DNA of 36,283 nt from UBA9980 sp964436235 (GTDB taxonomy: Bacteria; Muiribacteriota; UBA9980), in the NCBI GenBank assembly GCA_964436235.1, contig CAYTCW010000034.1:1-36283 (forward strand), written 5' to 3'. The notes beneath the pieces were generated by a model. It was not told the origin of the DNA and made no database searches. It saw only the letters and a list, made by a program, of their open reading frames with translations. Of this stretch, positions 14,665 through 24,359 are shown in pieces (positions within the stretch are counted from its first letter, which is position 1; each line of letters starts with the position of its first letter). The position numbers and the translations under genes were made by a program.

Positions 14665-17394
14665 ATGGCGAAAAAATATGTTTATCTGTTCTCTAAAGAG
14701 AAAAACGACGGTAATGGTACGATGAAAGACCTTCTCGGCGGAAAAGGCGCTAACCTCGCTGAAATGGCTAAAATAGGCCTTCCTGTTCCTTCAGGCATAA
14801 CCATAACCACCGAAGCCTGCATCGAATATTATAAAAACGGCGAAAAAGTTCCTAAAGAAGTCGAAGATCAGATGATCGAGGGCTTGAAAGAGCTCGAAAA
14901 AATCAACGGCAAAAAACTCGGCGACAAAAACGACCCGCTTCTCGTATCGGTCCGCTCCGGCGCTAAAATGTCGATGCCCGGCATGATGGACACCATACTG
15001 AACCTCGGTTTGAACGACGAATCGGTCGAAGGCCTCGTTAAAAAAACCAAAAACGAAAGATTCGCCTGGGATTCATACCGCCGCTTTATCGCTATGTACG
15101 GCGATGTCGTTATGGGCGTTGAAAAGAGCCATTTCGAACAGCTTATCCGCGCCATGAAGAAAAGCAGAAAAGTCAGCGACGACACTCAGCTTACCACCGA
15201 CGATTTAAAACAGCTCGTTAAAGAGTTCAAAGCTTTATATAAAAAAGAATCCGGCAAAGATTTCCCGCAGGAACCGCTCGAGCAGCTCCGCGGCGCGCGC
15301 AACGCGGTTTTCCAGTCCTGGAATAATCCCCGCGCTATCACCTACAGAAGAATGTATAAAATACCCGATGAAATAGGCACCGCAGTCAACGTGCAGACGA
15401 TGGTTTTCGGTAATAAAGGCGATTCTTCGGCTACGGGCGTCGCTTTTACGCGCAATCCGTCAACCGGCGAAAACGAATTTTTCGGCGAATATCTCTTAAA
15501 CGCTCAGGGCGAAGACGTGGTAGCGGGTATCCGTACCGGCAAAAAAATAGTCGATATGGGCAAAGAGCTTCCTAAAACATATAAAGAACTTCTTCAGGTC
15601 CGCCAGATTCTCGAAAGCAACTTCAAAGACGTTCAGGATTTTGAATTCACCGTTGAAGAAGGCAAACTTTACATGCTTCAGACCAGAAACGGAAAACGCA
15701 CCGGCCAGGCCGCAGTGCGTATCGCCGTTGAAATGCAGCAGGAAGGCCTTATCGACAAAAAACAGGCGCTTAAAATGGTAGATCCCGTTCTTCTCGAACA
15801 GCTTTTACACCCGATGTTCGATCCTAAAGCCAAATACGAAGTGCTTACCAAAGGCACCGTCGGCACTCCCGGCGCCGGCACGGGCGTAGTAGTTTTCGAC
15901 GCCGACGAAGCCGTCGAAGTTCACGAAAAACAGGGCGTCCCCGTTATACTCGTCCGCGAAGAAACCTGCCCTGACGACATTCACGGCATGGCAGTTTCAA
16001 ACGGCGTAGTAACCTGCGTCGGCGGCGCTACCGCTCACGCTATCGTCGTAGGTCGTCAGATGGGTAAAGCCTGCGTTTGCGGCTGCAAAGAAATCCATAT
16101 CGATTTCAAATCCAAAAAGATGACCGTGCACGGCAAAACCGTTAAAGCCGGCGAATGGATATCGGTTGACGGAACGAAATGCGAAGTAGTTCTCGGCAAA
16201 GTTCCCCTTATCATTCCTGAAAACAATAAATTTTACGATACACTTATGAAATGGGTAGATGAATTCCGTACGATGGAAGTATGGGCTAACGCAGATACGC
16301 CGAAAGACGCCACTTTAGCCCGTCAGTTCGGCGCTCAGGGCATAGGCCTTTGCCGCACCGAGCATATGTTTTTCGCCGAAGACCGTATTCCGATTGTGCA
16401 GGATATGATTCTTGCCACTGAAAAATATTACGATAAAGACGAACGCGTTAGAAAAGACGCTCACGCAAGACTTCAGGGCGCTCTCGACCAGCTTCTTGTT
16501 ATGCAGCGCGACGATTTCTACGGTATTTTAAAAGCTATGCGCGACCTGCCGGTTACCATACGCCTTTTAGATCCGCCTTTGCACGAATTCCTTCCCGCGC
16601 GCGAAAAAATCATGGACGAACTCCGTGAAACCAGCATGAACGAAGAAAACCTGAAAGTTATCGACGCTAAAATAAAACTTTATGAAATCGTAAAGCAGTT
16701 ACACGAGATCAATCCGATGCTCGGCCACCGCGGATGCCGCCTCGCGCTCACCTATCCCGAAATAGCCGAAATGCAGATACGCGCGATATTCGAAGCCGCC
16801 TGCCAGCTCGAAAAAGAAAAAATACACGTTAAACCCGAAATAATGATACCGGTCGTCTGCCACGTTAACGAATTCAACCCGCTTAAAGAGCTCACTCACA
16901 GAGTAGCTAAAGAAATCATGGATAAAACCGGCCAAAAAGTTCATTATATGGTCGGAACCATGATCGAATTGCCCCGCGCCTGCGTTACCGCGGACGAAAT
17001 AGCTAAAGAAGCCGAATTCTTCTCGTTCGGAACCAACGATCTTACACAGACCACTCTCGGTTTCTCGCGCGACGACGCTGAACGCAAGTTCATAGGCACC
17101 TATATCGATAAAAAGATATTAAGCGTTAACCCGTTCGAAGTTATTGACAGAAACGGCGTAGGCGAACTTATGAAAATAGCCGTAGCAAAAGGCAAGAGCG
17201 CCCGCCCGACCATCCAGCTCGGAATATGCGGCGAACACGGCGGCGAACCTAATTCCGTCGAATTCTGCTATGAACTCGGGTTAAATTACGTTTCATGCTC
17301 GCCGAAGCGCGTGCCCGTCGCAAGACTCGCCGCCGCTTTATCGCGTTTGAAAAACGAAAGCTGCGATGCTCCGAAAGCGGAAAAAAAAAAGTAA
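14665..17394 (+). CDS. ppdK: Pyruvate, phosphate dikinase
   Basis: A 909-residue PPDK, which interconverts pyruvate + ATP + Pi and phosphoenolpyruvate + AMP + PPi in the cytoplasm. The N-terminal ATP-grasp domain has GGKGANLAEMAKIGLPVPSG and SVRSGAKMSMPGMMDTILNL. The swivelling domain carries the phospho-histidine H458 in GGATAHAIVVGRQMG. The C-terminal TIM barrel has GLCRTEHMFF, GTMIELPRA, SFGTNDLTQTTLGFSRDD and the catalytic Cys855 in GICGEHGGEPNSVEFC. The usual phospho-acceptor motif TCVGGMTSH reads TCVGGATAH here, a mild variant. Length is close to the normal 870-900, with a short Lys-rich tail. The ribosome site AAGGAG (14648-14653) precedes ATG. Its third-base choice (strong preference for C-ending codons) is sharper than in neighbours, suggesting high expression. 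It probably serves gluconeogenesis or PPi-linked glycolysis. Confidence 0.96.
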   Translation: MAKKYVYLFSKEKNDGNGTMKDLLGGKGANLAEMAKIGLPVPSGITITTEACIEYYKNGEKVPKEVEDQMIEGLKELEKINGKKLGDKNDPLLVSVRSGAKMSMPGMMDTILNLGLNDESVEGLVKKTKNERFAWDSYRRFIAMYGDVVMGVEKSHFEQLIRAMKKSRKVSDDTQLTTDDLKQLVKEFKALYKKESGKDFPQEPLEQLRGARNAVFQSWNNPRAITYRRMYKIPDEIGTAVNVQTMVFGNKGDSSATGVAFTRNPSTGENEFFGEYLLNAQGEDVVAGIRTGKKIVDMGKELPKTYKELLQVRQILESNFKDVQDFEFTVEEGKLYMLQTRNGKRTGQAAVRIAVEMQQEGLIDKKQALKMVDPVLLEQLLHPMFDPKAKYEVLTKGTVGTPGAGTGVVVFDADEAVEVHEKQGVPVILVREETCPDDIHGMAVSNGVVTCVGGATAHAIVVGRQMGKACVCGCKEIHIDFKSKKMTVHGKTVKAGEWISVDGTKCEVVLGKVPLIIPENNKFYDTLMKWVDEFRTMEVWANADTPKDATLARQFGAQGIGLCRTEHMFFAEDRIPIVQDMILATEKYYDKDERVRKDAHARLQGALDQLLVMQRDDFYGILKAMRDLPVTIRLLDPPLHEFLPAREKIMDELRETSMNEENLKVIDAKIKLYEIVKQLHEINPMLGHRGCRLALTYPEIAEMQIRAIFEAACQLEKEKIHVKPEIMIPVVCHVNEFNPLKELTHRVAKEIMDKTGQKVHYMVGTMIELPRACVTADEIAKEAEFFSFGTNDLTQTTLGFSRDDAERKFIGTYIDKKILSVNPFEVIDRNGVGELMKIAVAKGKSARPTIQLGICGEHGGEPNSVEFCYELGLNYVSCSPKRVPVARLAAALSRLKNESCDAPKAEKKK

Positions 17395-17470
17395 GTCAGC
17401 TTCGAAATAATTAAAACGAAGGTATAAATAACTTTAAATCGGTTGTTTATAAAAAATAAACCATGATTTA

Positions 17471-17500
17471 TGTAGGGGCGCGAACGGTCGCGCCCTTACA
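17471..17500. repeat. GC-rich palindrome after ppdK
   Basis: TGTAGGGGCGCGA (17471-17483) pairs with TCGCGCCCTTACA (17488-17500) around a 4-base loop, with one G-T pair in thirteen. There is no T-run after it. The TGTAGGGGCG...CGCCCxTACA form resembles dispersed palindromic repeats seen in many bacterial genomes. It could also act as a 3' stem-loop for ppdK. Only one copy is in this window. Confidence 0.6.
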
Positions 17501-17548
17501 TATTATCGGCAGGATTTTAATTATAAAAGCGTGTATTGAAGATTGAAT

Positions 17549-18997
17549 ATGCATAAAGAAGAATATAGTTCTGCGGGCGAAAGCAGCTCCGGCAAAATTA
17601 ACGGAGTTCAGCCGTCCGGAACGGTTGGTTATAAGAATGGCGTTAATAGAGACGGGGGGCGCCGCAAGGTTGAAATGACTCCGTCAAGAATTCTTGTCGT
17701 GAGTTTTTTAAGCGTTATAACGCTCGGCGTTATTCTTTTATTGTGTCCGTTTTCAGCAAGGCCTGGAGTTCATATAGGTTTTATAGACGCGCTGTTCACC
17801 TCGGTTTCCGCGGTCTGCGTTACCGGGCTTACAAGCGTGGATACTGTTTCGAGTTATTCGCTCGCCGGCCAGATCGTAATATTGCTGTTAATCCAGTTCG
17901 GCGGTCTCGGCATAATGACTATAGTAACCTTTGCCATGGCTACTATCGGAGGCCGCGTTTCGTTGAAATACAGAGTTTTTGCCCGCGAAGACAGGCCGTC
18001 GAGCACTTCTATCGATTTGGTCGAATTAATTAAATACGTTTTTATAATCACTATGGCTATCGAGGCTATGGGCGCATTGGTTTTATTCGCGGTATTTAAA
18101 TATCAGAAAGGCTACGGCGCTTTAAAAGCATTATACTACAGCGTTTTTCATTCTATTTCAGCGTTTTGCAACGCCGGTTTTTCGCTTTTTGCCGACAGCC
18201 TTATGTCTTTTGACGACGATATAGCGGTTAACTTAGTTATAGTAGCCTTAATTTTAATCGGCGGAATAGGTTTCAGCGTTATCGTCGATTTGATATATTT
18301 AGCGCGCGAGAAAACCAGATATCACTTATCTTTGAATACTAAGATAGTCCTTTTTACCACTTTAATTTTATTGGCAGTTTCAGCGGTTTTGATCTTTGCG
18401 ATCGAGTATAATAATAATGATACAATAGGTAAATTTCCGCTTTATAAAAAGATTTCCGCTTCGTTTTTCCAGGCAGTAACGCTTCGTACCGCGGGTTTTA
18501 ATACTATCGATAATTCAAAATTAATGCCGCCCGCTATTTTATTATGCATGCTTATGATGTTTATCGGCGCATCGCCGGGCGGAACCGGAGGCGGTATAAA
18601 AACTACTACCGCGGCCGTTCTTTTTAAATCGATAATGCGCTCGATTCAGGACGATTCTCAGATAGTCGTATTTCGTCAGGCTGTGCCTAAAGAAAGCATA
18701 AGCAAGGCCATAGCGGTTTTTACTATTTCAATGATATTAGTTTTTACCGGCATTTTTGTTTTATTGTTTACCGAAAAATTCAGGTTCGTTGAAATTGTAT
18801 TTGAAGTAATTTCAGCCTTCGGCACCGTCGGCTTATCTCTGGGAATAACTTCGAAGTTGAGCGGGGCCGGCAAACTCGTTATAGCGGCCATAATGTTTTT
18901 AGGCCGCGTCGGCTCGCTGACGGTCGTGCTCGCCCTCGCTAAAGCCAAACCCAAGTTAGACGTTCGTTATCCCGAAGAAACGGTGTTAATAGGTTAA
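17549..18997 (+). CDS. trkH: TrkH/KtrB-type potassium channel subunit
   Basis: A 482-residue integral membrane protein, the ion-conducting subunit of a Trk/Ktr K+ uptake system. Four membrane-pore-membrane repeats are recognisable from selectivity-filter regions: FTSVSAVCVTGLTSVD, SISAFCNAGFSLF, AVTLRTAGFNTID and FEVISAFGTVGLSLGI. PGGTGGGIKTTT is the usual gating-loop signature. The first ~43 residues are hydrophilic, rich in Ser and Gly, and atypical. An internal ATG near 17675 (MTPSRILVVSF), where homologues usually begin, may be the real start. I keep ATG 17549 because GAAG lies 7 bases before it. The TTG at 17543 is less likely. trkA follows after 29 bases, so the two form one uptake unit. 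Confidence 0.92.
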   Translation: MHKEEYSSAGESSSGKINGVQPSGTVGYKNGVNRDGGRRKVEMTPSRILVVSFLSVITLGVILLLCPFSARPGVHIGFIDALFTSVSAVCVTGLTSVDTVSSYSLAGQIVILLLIQFGGLGIMTIVTFAMATIGGRVSLKYRVFAREDRPSSTSIDLVELIKYVFIITMAIEAMGALVLFAVFKYQKGYGALKALYYSVFHSISAFCNAGFSLFADSLMSFDDDIAVNLVIVALILIGGIGFSVIVDLIYLAREKTRYHLSLNTKIVLFTTLILLAVSAVLIFAIEYNNNDTIGKFPLYKKISASFFQAVTLRTAGFNTIDNSKLMPPAILLCMLMMFIGASPGGTGGGIKTTTAAVLFKSIMRSIQDDSQIVVFRQAVPKESISKAIAVFTISMILVFTGIFVLLFTEKFRFVEIVFEVISAFGTVGLSLGITSKLSGAGKLVIAAIMFLGRVGSLTVVLALAKAKPKLDVRYPEETVLIG

Positions 18998-19026
18998 AAA
19001 ATTTTTAAATTAAAAGGTGATGATCA

Positions 19027-19722
19027 ATGAAGCAGTTTGTGGTAATCGGCGTTGGAAGGTTCGGAAGCGCCCTGCTCGAAAACCTCGCTCAGACTAATCA
19101 GCAGGTGCTCGTCATCGACAGCGATGAAAAAACCATTCAAAATATAAACGACAACAGGCTCGCCACTTATGCGGTTGTCGCCGACGCTACTAACGAAAGC
19201 GTTATGCGTTCGCTTATCTGCTCTAAAGACCGTTTGAAATGCGAATATGACGTCGGCGTCGTCTGTATCGGCGAAAACATCGAGGCGAGCATTCTGGTTA
19301 CGGTTTTACTCAAAGAAATAGGCGTAAAAAAAGTTATGGCTAAGGTCACAAATGATCTGCACGGAAAGGTGCTCGAGAAACTTTTAAATATAGGCCCTGG
19401 CGGCGACGAAATTATCTATCCGTATAAAGATATAGCCGAGCTTGTGTCAATGAGGTTAGTAAGGCCTAACATACAGGAAGAAATTAATCTTTCCGCCGAT
19501 CATAAGTTCATACGCGTTTCACCGCCTAAAAAAATTATTGGCAGAAGCCTTGTAGATTTAAATCTTAGAAAAAATTATGAACTGAATATAATCGGAATAA
19601 AAAGCCAGAAAATCGATGCCGTCGATTTCAGCGTCAAGCCCGGCCGTATTATCGAAGCCGGCGATACTATTTTAGCGGTTATTCCGAACTCCATGCTCGA
19701 TAAATTTTTAAAGGAAGATTGA
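19027..19722 (+). CDS. trkA: TrkA/KtrA potassium uptake regulator (RCK domain)
   Basis: A 231-residue cytosolic regulatory ring subunit for TrkH. The N-terminal RCK/Rossmann domain starts MKQFVVIGVGRFGSALLE (GxGxxG at residues 8-13), followed by the acidic VIDSDE at the end of beta-2, which fits NAD(H)/ATP ligand binding. Then come YAVVADATNE, and a C-terminal RCK_C ligand domain (about 145-231). The single RCK_N/RCK_C pair makes it KtrA-like in length; E. coli TrkA is a duplicated form. The ribosome site AAAGGTGATG precedes ATG. It overlaps or abuts the downstream RNA methyltransferase, whose ribosome site lies inside the last trkA codons, so the two are co-translated. Confidence 0.92.
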   Translation: MKQFVVIGVGRFGSALLENLAQTNQQVLVIDSDEKTIQNINDNRLATYAVVADATNESVMRSLICSKDRLKCEYDVGVVCIGENIEASILVTVLLKEIGVKKVMAKVTNDLHGKVLEKLLNIGPGGDEIIYPYKDIAELVSMRLVRPNIQEEINLSADHKFIRVSPPKKIIGRSLVDLNLRKNYELNIIGIKSQKIDAVDFSVKPGRIIEAGDTILAVIPNSMLDKFLKED

Positions 19723-19724
19723 AA

Positions 19725-20615
19725 ATGATTGGCGGCACCGGTTTATTGAATGCGGAAAATATAGGTCAGCACTCTAAGACTGTATCAGAAATAAGGGCGC
19801 TGCGTTTGAAAAAAAATATAATCGAGCGCGGCCGCTTCATAATCGAAGGTAAAAAGGCGGTTCTTGAAACGCTTTGTGATAAAGATTTTCTACCCGAGAT
19901 CAAATATATCGTTTTAAGCGATAAAATAGATTTTAACTATATTGAAAAAATTTCGTTTATTAATTCATATAAATATGTTAAAATATATCAAATTTCTACT
20001 GAGCTTTTTGATAAGATAAGCGGCGACGAAAATCCTGAAGGCGTAATGTGCGTGGCCTCCATTCCCGTGCGCTGCGCTGCGGCGTTTATAAACGATAATC
20101 AAAAGCGTTTATTTATAATTTTAGATTCGGTTAACGATCCCGGAAATCTTGGCGCCGTTATGCGTATAGCGGATAATTTCGGCGTCTCAGCCGTTATTTG
20201 CGGAAAAAATTCCGTTTTTGAATACCTGCCTAAGGTAATAAAAGCTTCGATGGGCTCTTTTAAAAATATAACTACCGCAGGAATGACCTCCGAAATATTT
20301 GAAACGATTTTAAGCGAAGTTAAAAAAGAAGAAACGGCCGTGATCGGTTCGGATAACAAGGCCCGAATAAATTTATCAGCGGCTGCCGATAAAATTAAGA
20401 CGGGCGGATTCGAAAAAGTATTTTTAATAGGCGGTTGCGAAAGTCACGGCGTGATAAGCGGCGATATAAAAAATATTTGCGCGTCCGCGAAGAACTTTAT
20501 TAATTCATCGATACCTAATTACGGCCGGAATGAATCGCTTAATTTAAGCGTGGCCATGGGTATTTTTTGCTATGAGATCGCCGGGGCGTTTTATTCAAAA
20601 TTTAATACGATATAG
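19725..20615 (+). CDS. TrmH/SpoU-family RNA 2'-O-methyltransferase
   Basis: A 296-residue SPOUT methyltransferase that would transfer a methyl group from SAM to a ribose in rRNA or tRNA. The N-terminal substrate domain has IRALRLKKNIIERGRFIIEGKKAV, typical of the RlmB/YsgA-like group. SPOUT motif 1 is LDSVNDPGNLGAVMRIADNFG with the conserved N and R. Motif 3 is IPNYGRNESLNLSVAMGI. Motif 2, usually GNEGxGI, reads IGGCESHGV, so part of the SAM-binding knot is divergent. Start ATG 19725 is chosen because AAGGAAG (19711-19717) is 7 bases away; a TTG at 19719 overlaps the trkA stop. The gene directly precedes pheS, as ysgA does in Bacillus. The substrate is unknown. Confidence 0.88.
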   Translation: MIGGTGLLNAENIGQHSKTVSEIRALRLKKNIIERGRFIIEGKKAVLETLCDKDFLPEIKYIVLSDKIDFNYIEKISFINSYKYVKIYQISTELFDKISGDENPEGVMCVASIPVRCAAAFINDNQKRLFIILDSVNDPGNLGAVMRIADNFGVSAVICGKNSVFEYLPKVIKASMGSFKNITTAGMTSEIFETILSEVKKEETAVIGSDNKARINLSAAADKIKTGGFEKVFLIGGCESHGVISGDIKNICASAKNFINSSIPNYGRNESLNLSVAMGIFCYEIAGAFYSKFNTI

Positions 20616-20724
20616 CGTAGTATAACATTGATAATATATCGTAAAATATCATAGCATAACTTATTAAATATAAAATGAAAAAACATAATAAAATATAATA
20701 TGAGTTAGAAAAAGGATGATTTAG

Positions 20725-21747
20725 ATGGATGAAAGTAAATTAAATGAAATTTTGGCGGCCTTCGGCGAAAGACTTGAAAAATCATCGACGATAGCCGACG
20801 TTGAATCTTTAAAGGTCGATTTTTTAGGTAAAAAAGGACATGTGACCTCTTTATTTAAAGAAATGGGAAAGGTCGCGGCCGCCGACAGGCCGGCTTTCGG
20901 CGAAAAGATAAATAAAGTTAAAGAAAGAGTTGAATCCGGAATTAAAGAACTCGAAAAAGGCCTTTTGGAAAAAGCCCTTAACGAAAAGATAAATTCGAGC
21001 TATTGCGACGTCACTCTTGCCGGTAAATTTCATGCGGCCGGCCGCAGGCATCCGATTTCCTCCGTCATAGCGCAAATCGTCGAGACCTTCGGCCGTCTTG
21101 GATTTTCGGTTAGCGAAGGTCCCGACATTGAAACCGACTATATTAATTTCGACGCGCTTAATATGTTCGACTGGCATCCTGCGCGCGATATGCAGGATTC
21201 TTTTTACGCCGGCGAGAACGCCGTTTTACGCACTCATACTTCGGGCGTTCAGATACGCACCATGCTGAAAAACGAGCCGCCCATAAAGATTGTGGCTCCG
21301 GGACGCGTTTACAGGCTTGATGAAGTGGACGCTTCTCATTCGCCGGTATTTCATCAGGTAGAAGGCCTTCTTGTAGATAAAAACACGAATTTCGCCGCAT
21401 TCAAAGGAATTATAGCCTCGTTCTGCCGCGAATTTTTCGGCGCCGACCGCAAGGTCGTGTTCAGGCCGTCATATTTTCCTTTCACCGAGCCTTCAGCCGA
21501 AGTTGACGTAGAATGCATAAATTGTCTCGGCCGCGGCTGCGGCGTGTGCAAAAACAGCGGGTTCCTCGAAGTTATGGGCGCGGGCATGGTGCATCCGAAC
21601 GTGCTTCGCAACGGAAATATCGACCCTGAAATATACCGAGGCTTCGCTTTCGGCATGGGCGTCGAAAGAATCGCCATGCTAAAATACGCGGTGCGCGATA
21701 TAAGAGATTTTTACGTTAACGATCTCCGCTTTTTATCGCAGTTTTAA
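20725..21747 (+). CDS. pheS: Phenylalanyl-tRNA synthetase alpha subunit
   Basis: A 340-residue class II catalytic subunit of the alpha2-beta2 PheRS. The N-terminal coiled coil (about 1-90, VDFLGKKGHVTSLFKEMGKV) binds tRNA. Motif 2 lies around IKIVAPGRVYRLDEVDASHSPVFHQVEGL, of which the family hallmark is SHSPVFHQVEGL. The Phe pocket is near FRPSYFPFTEPSAEVDV. The cysteine-rich CINCLGRGCGVCKNSG precedes FLEVMGAGMVHPNVL, and motif 3 is FAFGMGVERIAMLKY. Length is normal. The ribosome site AAAGGATG (20711-20718) precedes ATG. The 109-base upstream gap is very AT-rich and probably holds a promoter, but I cannot pick one; no T-box or leader peptide is visible. Confidence 0.97.
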   Translation: MDESKLNEILAAFGERLEKSSTIADVESLKVDFLGKKGHVTSLFKEMGKVAAADRPAFGEKINKVKERVESGIKELEKGLLEKALNEKINSSYCDVTLAGKFHAAGRRHPISSVIAQIVETFGRLGFSVSEGPDIETDYINFDALNMFDWHPARDMQDSFYAGENAVLRTHTSGVQIRTMLKNEPPIKIVAPGRVYRLDEVDASHSPVFHQVEGLLVDKNTNFAAFKGIIASFCREFFGADRKVVFRPSYFPFTEPSAEVDVECINCLGRGCGVCKNSGFLEVMGAGMVHPNVLRNGNIDPEIYRGFAFGMGVERIAMLKYAVRDIRDFYVNDLRFLSQF

Positions 21748-21854
21748 GCGGCGGGCATTCATAGTTATATGCCGCATCCCGGCCGCGCTTTATAAAGTTA
21801 TAGTTTATATTCGTGATTATTTTTTATTTATAGATATTAAGGAGAAAACCCCGT

Positions 21855-24323
21855 ATGAAAATATTACTCAGTTCGTTGAAACAGTTCGTGGATTTAGGCG
21901 GCATGGATCCGCTTAAAATAGCCGCCGACATAACTATGGGCGGTCTTAAAGTTGACGCCGTAGAATATCTGGGCAAAGGCCTCGAAAGCGTCGTTACCGG
22001 TAAAATAATTAAAATCGAAAAACATCCCGACGCTGAAAAATTAACCGTATGCACGCTCGATACCGCGTTTGAAAAATTAACGATAGTCTGCGGCGCGAAA
22101 AATATGGCCGAAGGCGATATCGTCCCCGTGGCTAAAATCGGCGCGAAACTTTCGTGCGGTCTTGAAATAAAGCCGGCCGAACTTCGCGGCGTTAAATCTC
22201 ACGGTATGCTTTGCTCCGAAAAAGAGCTCGGTTTAGCTAAAGAATCGAGCGGCCTTATGATACTCGATAAAAACACGCTGCCCGGAGTGTCTTTTGCCGA
22301 AGCGGCCGGGCTTAACGATTGGCTTTTTGATATCGACGTAACCGCGCAGCGCGGCGATGCGATGAGCGTTCTCGGCGTGGCGCGCGATCTTTGCGCTCTT
22401 TATTCAAAAGAGCTTAAAATGCCGGTTTACAAACTCGCCGAAGACGCTTCTAAAAAGACTTCCGATGCAGTTAAAATAGAAATCGCCGATAAAAAATTAT
22501 GCACGCGCTATATGGCGCGCGTTATTGAAAATATTAAAATAGCCCCGTCGCCGTCATGGCTTTCTAAAATTATCGAAAGTATCGGCATGCGCCCTGTTAA
22601 TAGCGTGGTAGATATTACTAACTACATAAGTTATATGTACGGCCATCCTTCGCATGCCTTTGATTACGATAAACTATCCTCTCCGGCCGTTATCAGCGTG
22701 AGAACGGCTAAGGCCGGCGAAAAAATGGAAGCTATCGATAATAAAGAATATGAATTAAGCCCCGAAATGCTTTTAGTCTGCGATAACGCCGCACCGCGTG
22801 CGATAGCGGGGGTTATGGGCGGAAAATACAGCGAAGTGGTTGAAAATACCTCTAAAATACTTATCGAAGTGGCAGTTTTTGATCCGGTCAGCGTAAGAAA
22901 AACTTCAAGAAAATTATCGCTATCTTCCGAATCTTCGCAGCGCTTTACCCGTGGCGTCGATATTTGCGACGGCGAATATATTATCGATGCGATAGCCTCG
23001 CTTATATGCGAAGTTTCGCCCGGCGCCATCTGCTATGGCGGCATTTTGGATAACGGCGAAAAAGAGCCTGCGATCAAAGAAATTGCCGTCGAAATCGATA
23101 AATTGAATGGATTTTGCGGTCATAAATTCAGCGAAGCCGAATTTACGGCTATTTTAAAACGCCTTAATTTTAAGATAAAAACGGTTGGCGCCGGAAAATT
23201 ATTTCTCACGGCACCTTCCTACCGCCATGATATATTCGATTCATGTGATATATATGAAGAGTTTTTGAGAATTTACGGATATAACAATATAGCCGGCGTT
23301 GAAATCAGTCTTCCGTATTCTAAACCCGTCGAAAGTACATTCGGCGCCGTTGCTAAAATTACCGATTTTTTCGCGGACTCGGGTTTTTATCAGTGTATGA
23401 ATTATTCGTTTATAGGAAAAGAAGATATTAAAAAAGAAAAATTCGATAGTTTTGACGAGAAATATTTAGTTAAAATATTAAACCCTCTCGGCGCCGAGTT
23501 TTCAATCATGCGCCCTTCAATGCTATCCGGGCTGTTAAAGACCATGCAATACAATTTCAACCAGAAAGCCGAAGCCGTTAAAATATTCGAGATCGGAAAT
23601 ATATATCGGCTGGCCGAAATTAAAGAACGCCCCGAAAAACATACGCCGGTTGTCTCATGCGGCGGCGCAGATCATAAAATAATTGAAACTCAATGTGTGG
23701 CGGGGCTCGTCTGCGGCGCGCTCGAGCATGGTTATTGGAACGCGCGCAAAGACGCCTTCGATTTTTACTATCTTAAAGGAGTTATCGAAACTCTTTTCGC
23801 TTCGTTTAAAACGCCCGTGGAGTTCAGGCCTCTAACTGATAAAAGCAATATGCACCCGAAAAAAACTGCGGCCGTTTATTTAGAAAACGGAGAATATGCG
23901 GGTTATATAGGCGTTCTTCATCCGTCTGCGGCCGCTAATTACGATGTGGACCTGTCAAAGGAAGTGATCGTATTTGAAATCGACACTCAAATTTTAGTCG
24001 CCAATTTAAATAAGCCTTTCAAAGTGCGCGAAATTTCTAAATTTCCGCCGAGCGTTTACGATCTCGCCGTTTTGATATCTAAAGACGTCACTTATTCGGC
24101 GATTGAAAAGGCGTGCCGCAAAGCCGGCGGAAAAAATTTAAAATCGGTTGCGGCTTTCGACGAATATATCGGAGAAAAAATCACTCCGGACAAAAAAAGC
24201 GTCGCAGTCACACTCACTTTCCAGAGCGACGAAGGGACTCTCGGCGACGCCGAAACTAAAAAAAGTTTCGAATCGGTTATCGCCGAAATTAAATCGTCGC
24301 TTGCAGGAGAGCTGCGTTGTTAA
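21855..24323 (+). CDS. pheT: Phenylalanyl-tRNA synthetase beta subunit
   Basis: An 822-residue beta subunit. Domain order is standard: an N-terminal OB-fold tRNA-binding domain (about 40-150, HPDAEKLTVCTLDT and ELRGVKSHGMLCSEKELGL), the B3/B4 editing domain (about 205-385, with VNSVVDITNYISYMYGHPSHAFDYD), B5 (about 400-470), the catalytic-like core (FEIGNIYR), and a C-terminal FDX-ACB anticodon-binding domain from about 730 (KFPPSVYDLAVLISKDVTYS). The editing domain is present, so mischarged Tyr-tRNA(Phe) can be hydrolysed. The ribosome site AAGGAG precedes ATG 21855. It is 107 bases after pheS; an imperfect GCGGGCAT/ATGCCGC hairpin lies in that gap. Length is normal for bacteria (about 800). 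Confidence 0.97.
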   Translation: MKILLSSLKQFVDLGGMDPLKIAADITMGGLKVDAVEYLGKGLESVVTGKIIKIEKHPDAEKLTVCTLDTAFEKLTIVCGAKNMAEGDIVPVAKIGAKLSCGLEIKPAELRGVKSHGMLCSEKELGLAKESSGLMILDKNTLPGVSFAEAAGLNDWLFDIDVTAQRGDAMSVLGVARDLCALYSKELKMPVYKLAEDASKKTSDAVKIEIADKKLCTRYMARVIENIKIAPSPSWLSKIIESIGMRPVNSVVDITNYISYMYGHPSHAFDYDKLSSPAVISVRTAKAGEKMEAIDNKEYELSPEMLLVCDNAAPRAIAGVMGGKYSEVVENTSKILIEVAVFDPVSVRKTSRKLSLSSESSQRFTRGVDICDGEYIIDAIASLICEVSPGAICYGGILDNGEKEPAIKEIAVEIDKLNGFCGHKFSEAEFTAILKRLNFKIKTVGAGKLFLTAPSYRHDIFDSCDIYEEFLRIYGYNNIAGVEISLPYSKPVESTFGAVAKITDFFADSGFYQCMNYSFIGKEDIKKEKFDSFDEKYLVKILNPLGAEFSIMRPSMLSGLLKTMQYNFNQKAEAVKIFEIGNIYRLAEIKERPEKHTPVVSCGGADHKIIETQCVAGLVCGALEHGYWNARKDAFDFYYLKGVIETLFASFKTPVEFRPLTDKSNMHPKKTAAVYLENGEYAGYIGVLHPSAAANYDVDLSKEVIVFEIDTQILVANLNKPFKVREISKFPPSVYDLAVLISKDVTYSAIEKACRKAGGKNLKSVAAFDEYIGEKITPDKKSVAVTLTFQSDEGTLGDAETKKSFESVIAEIKSSLAGELRC

Positions 24324-24359
24324 AAAACGGCTGAAATATGATCGAATTTTATAATAAAA

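Noticed and set aside
20616..20724. T-box or attenuator leader before pheS.
   Set aside because: The gap is only 109 bases, very AT-rich, with no GC stems, T-box sequence or Phe-rich leader peptide.
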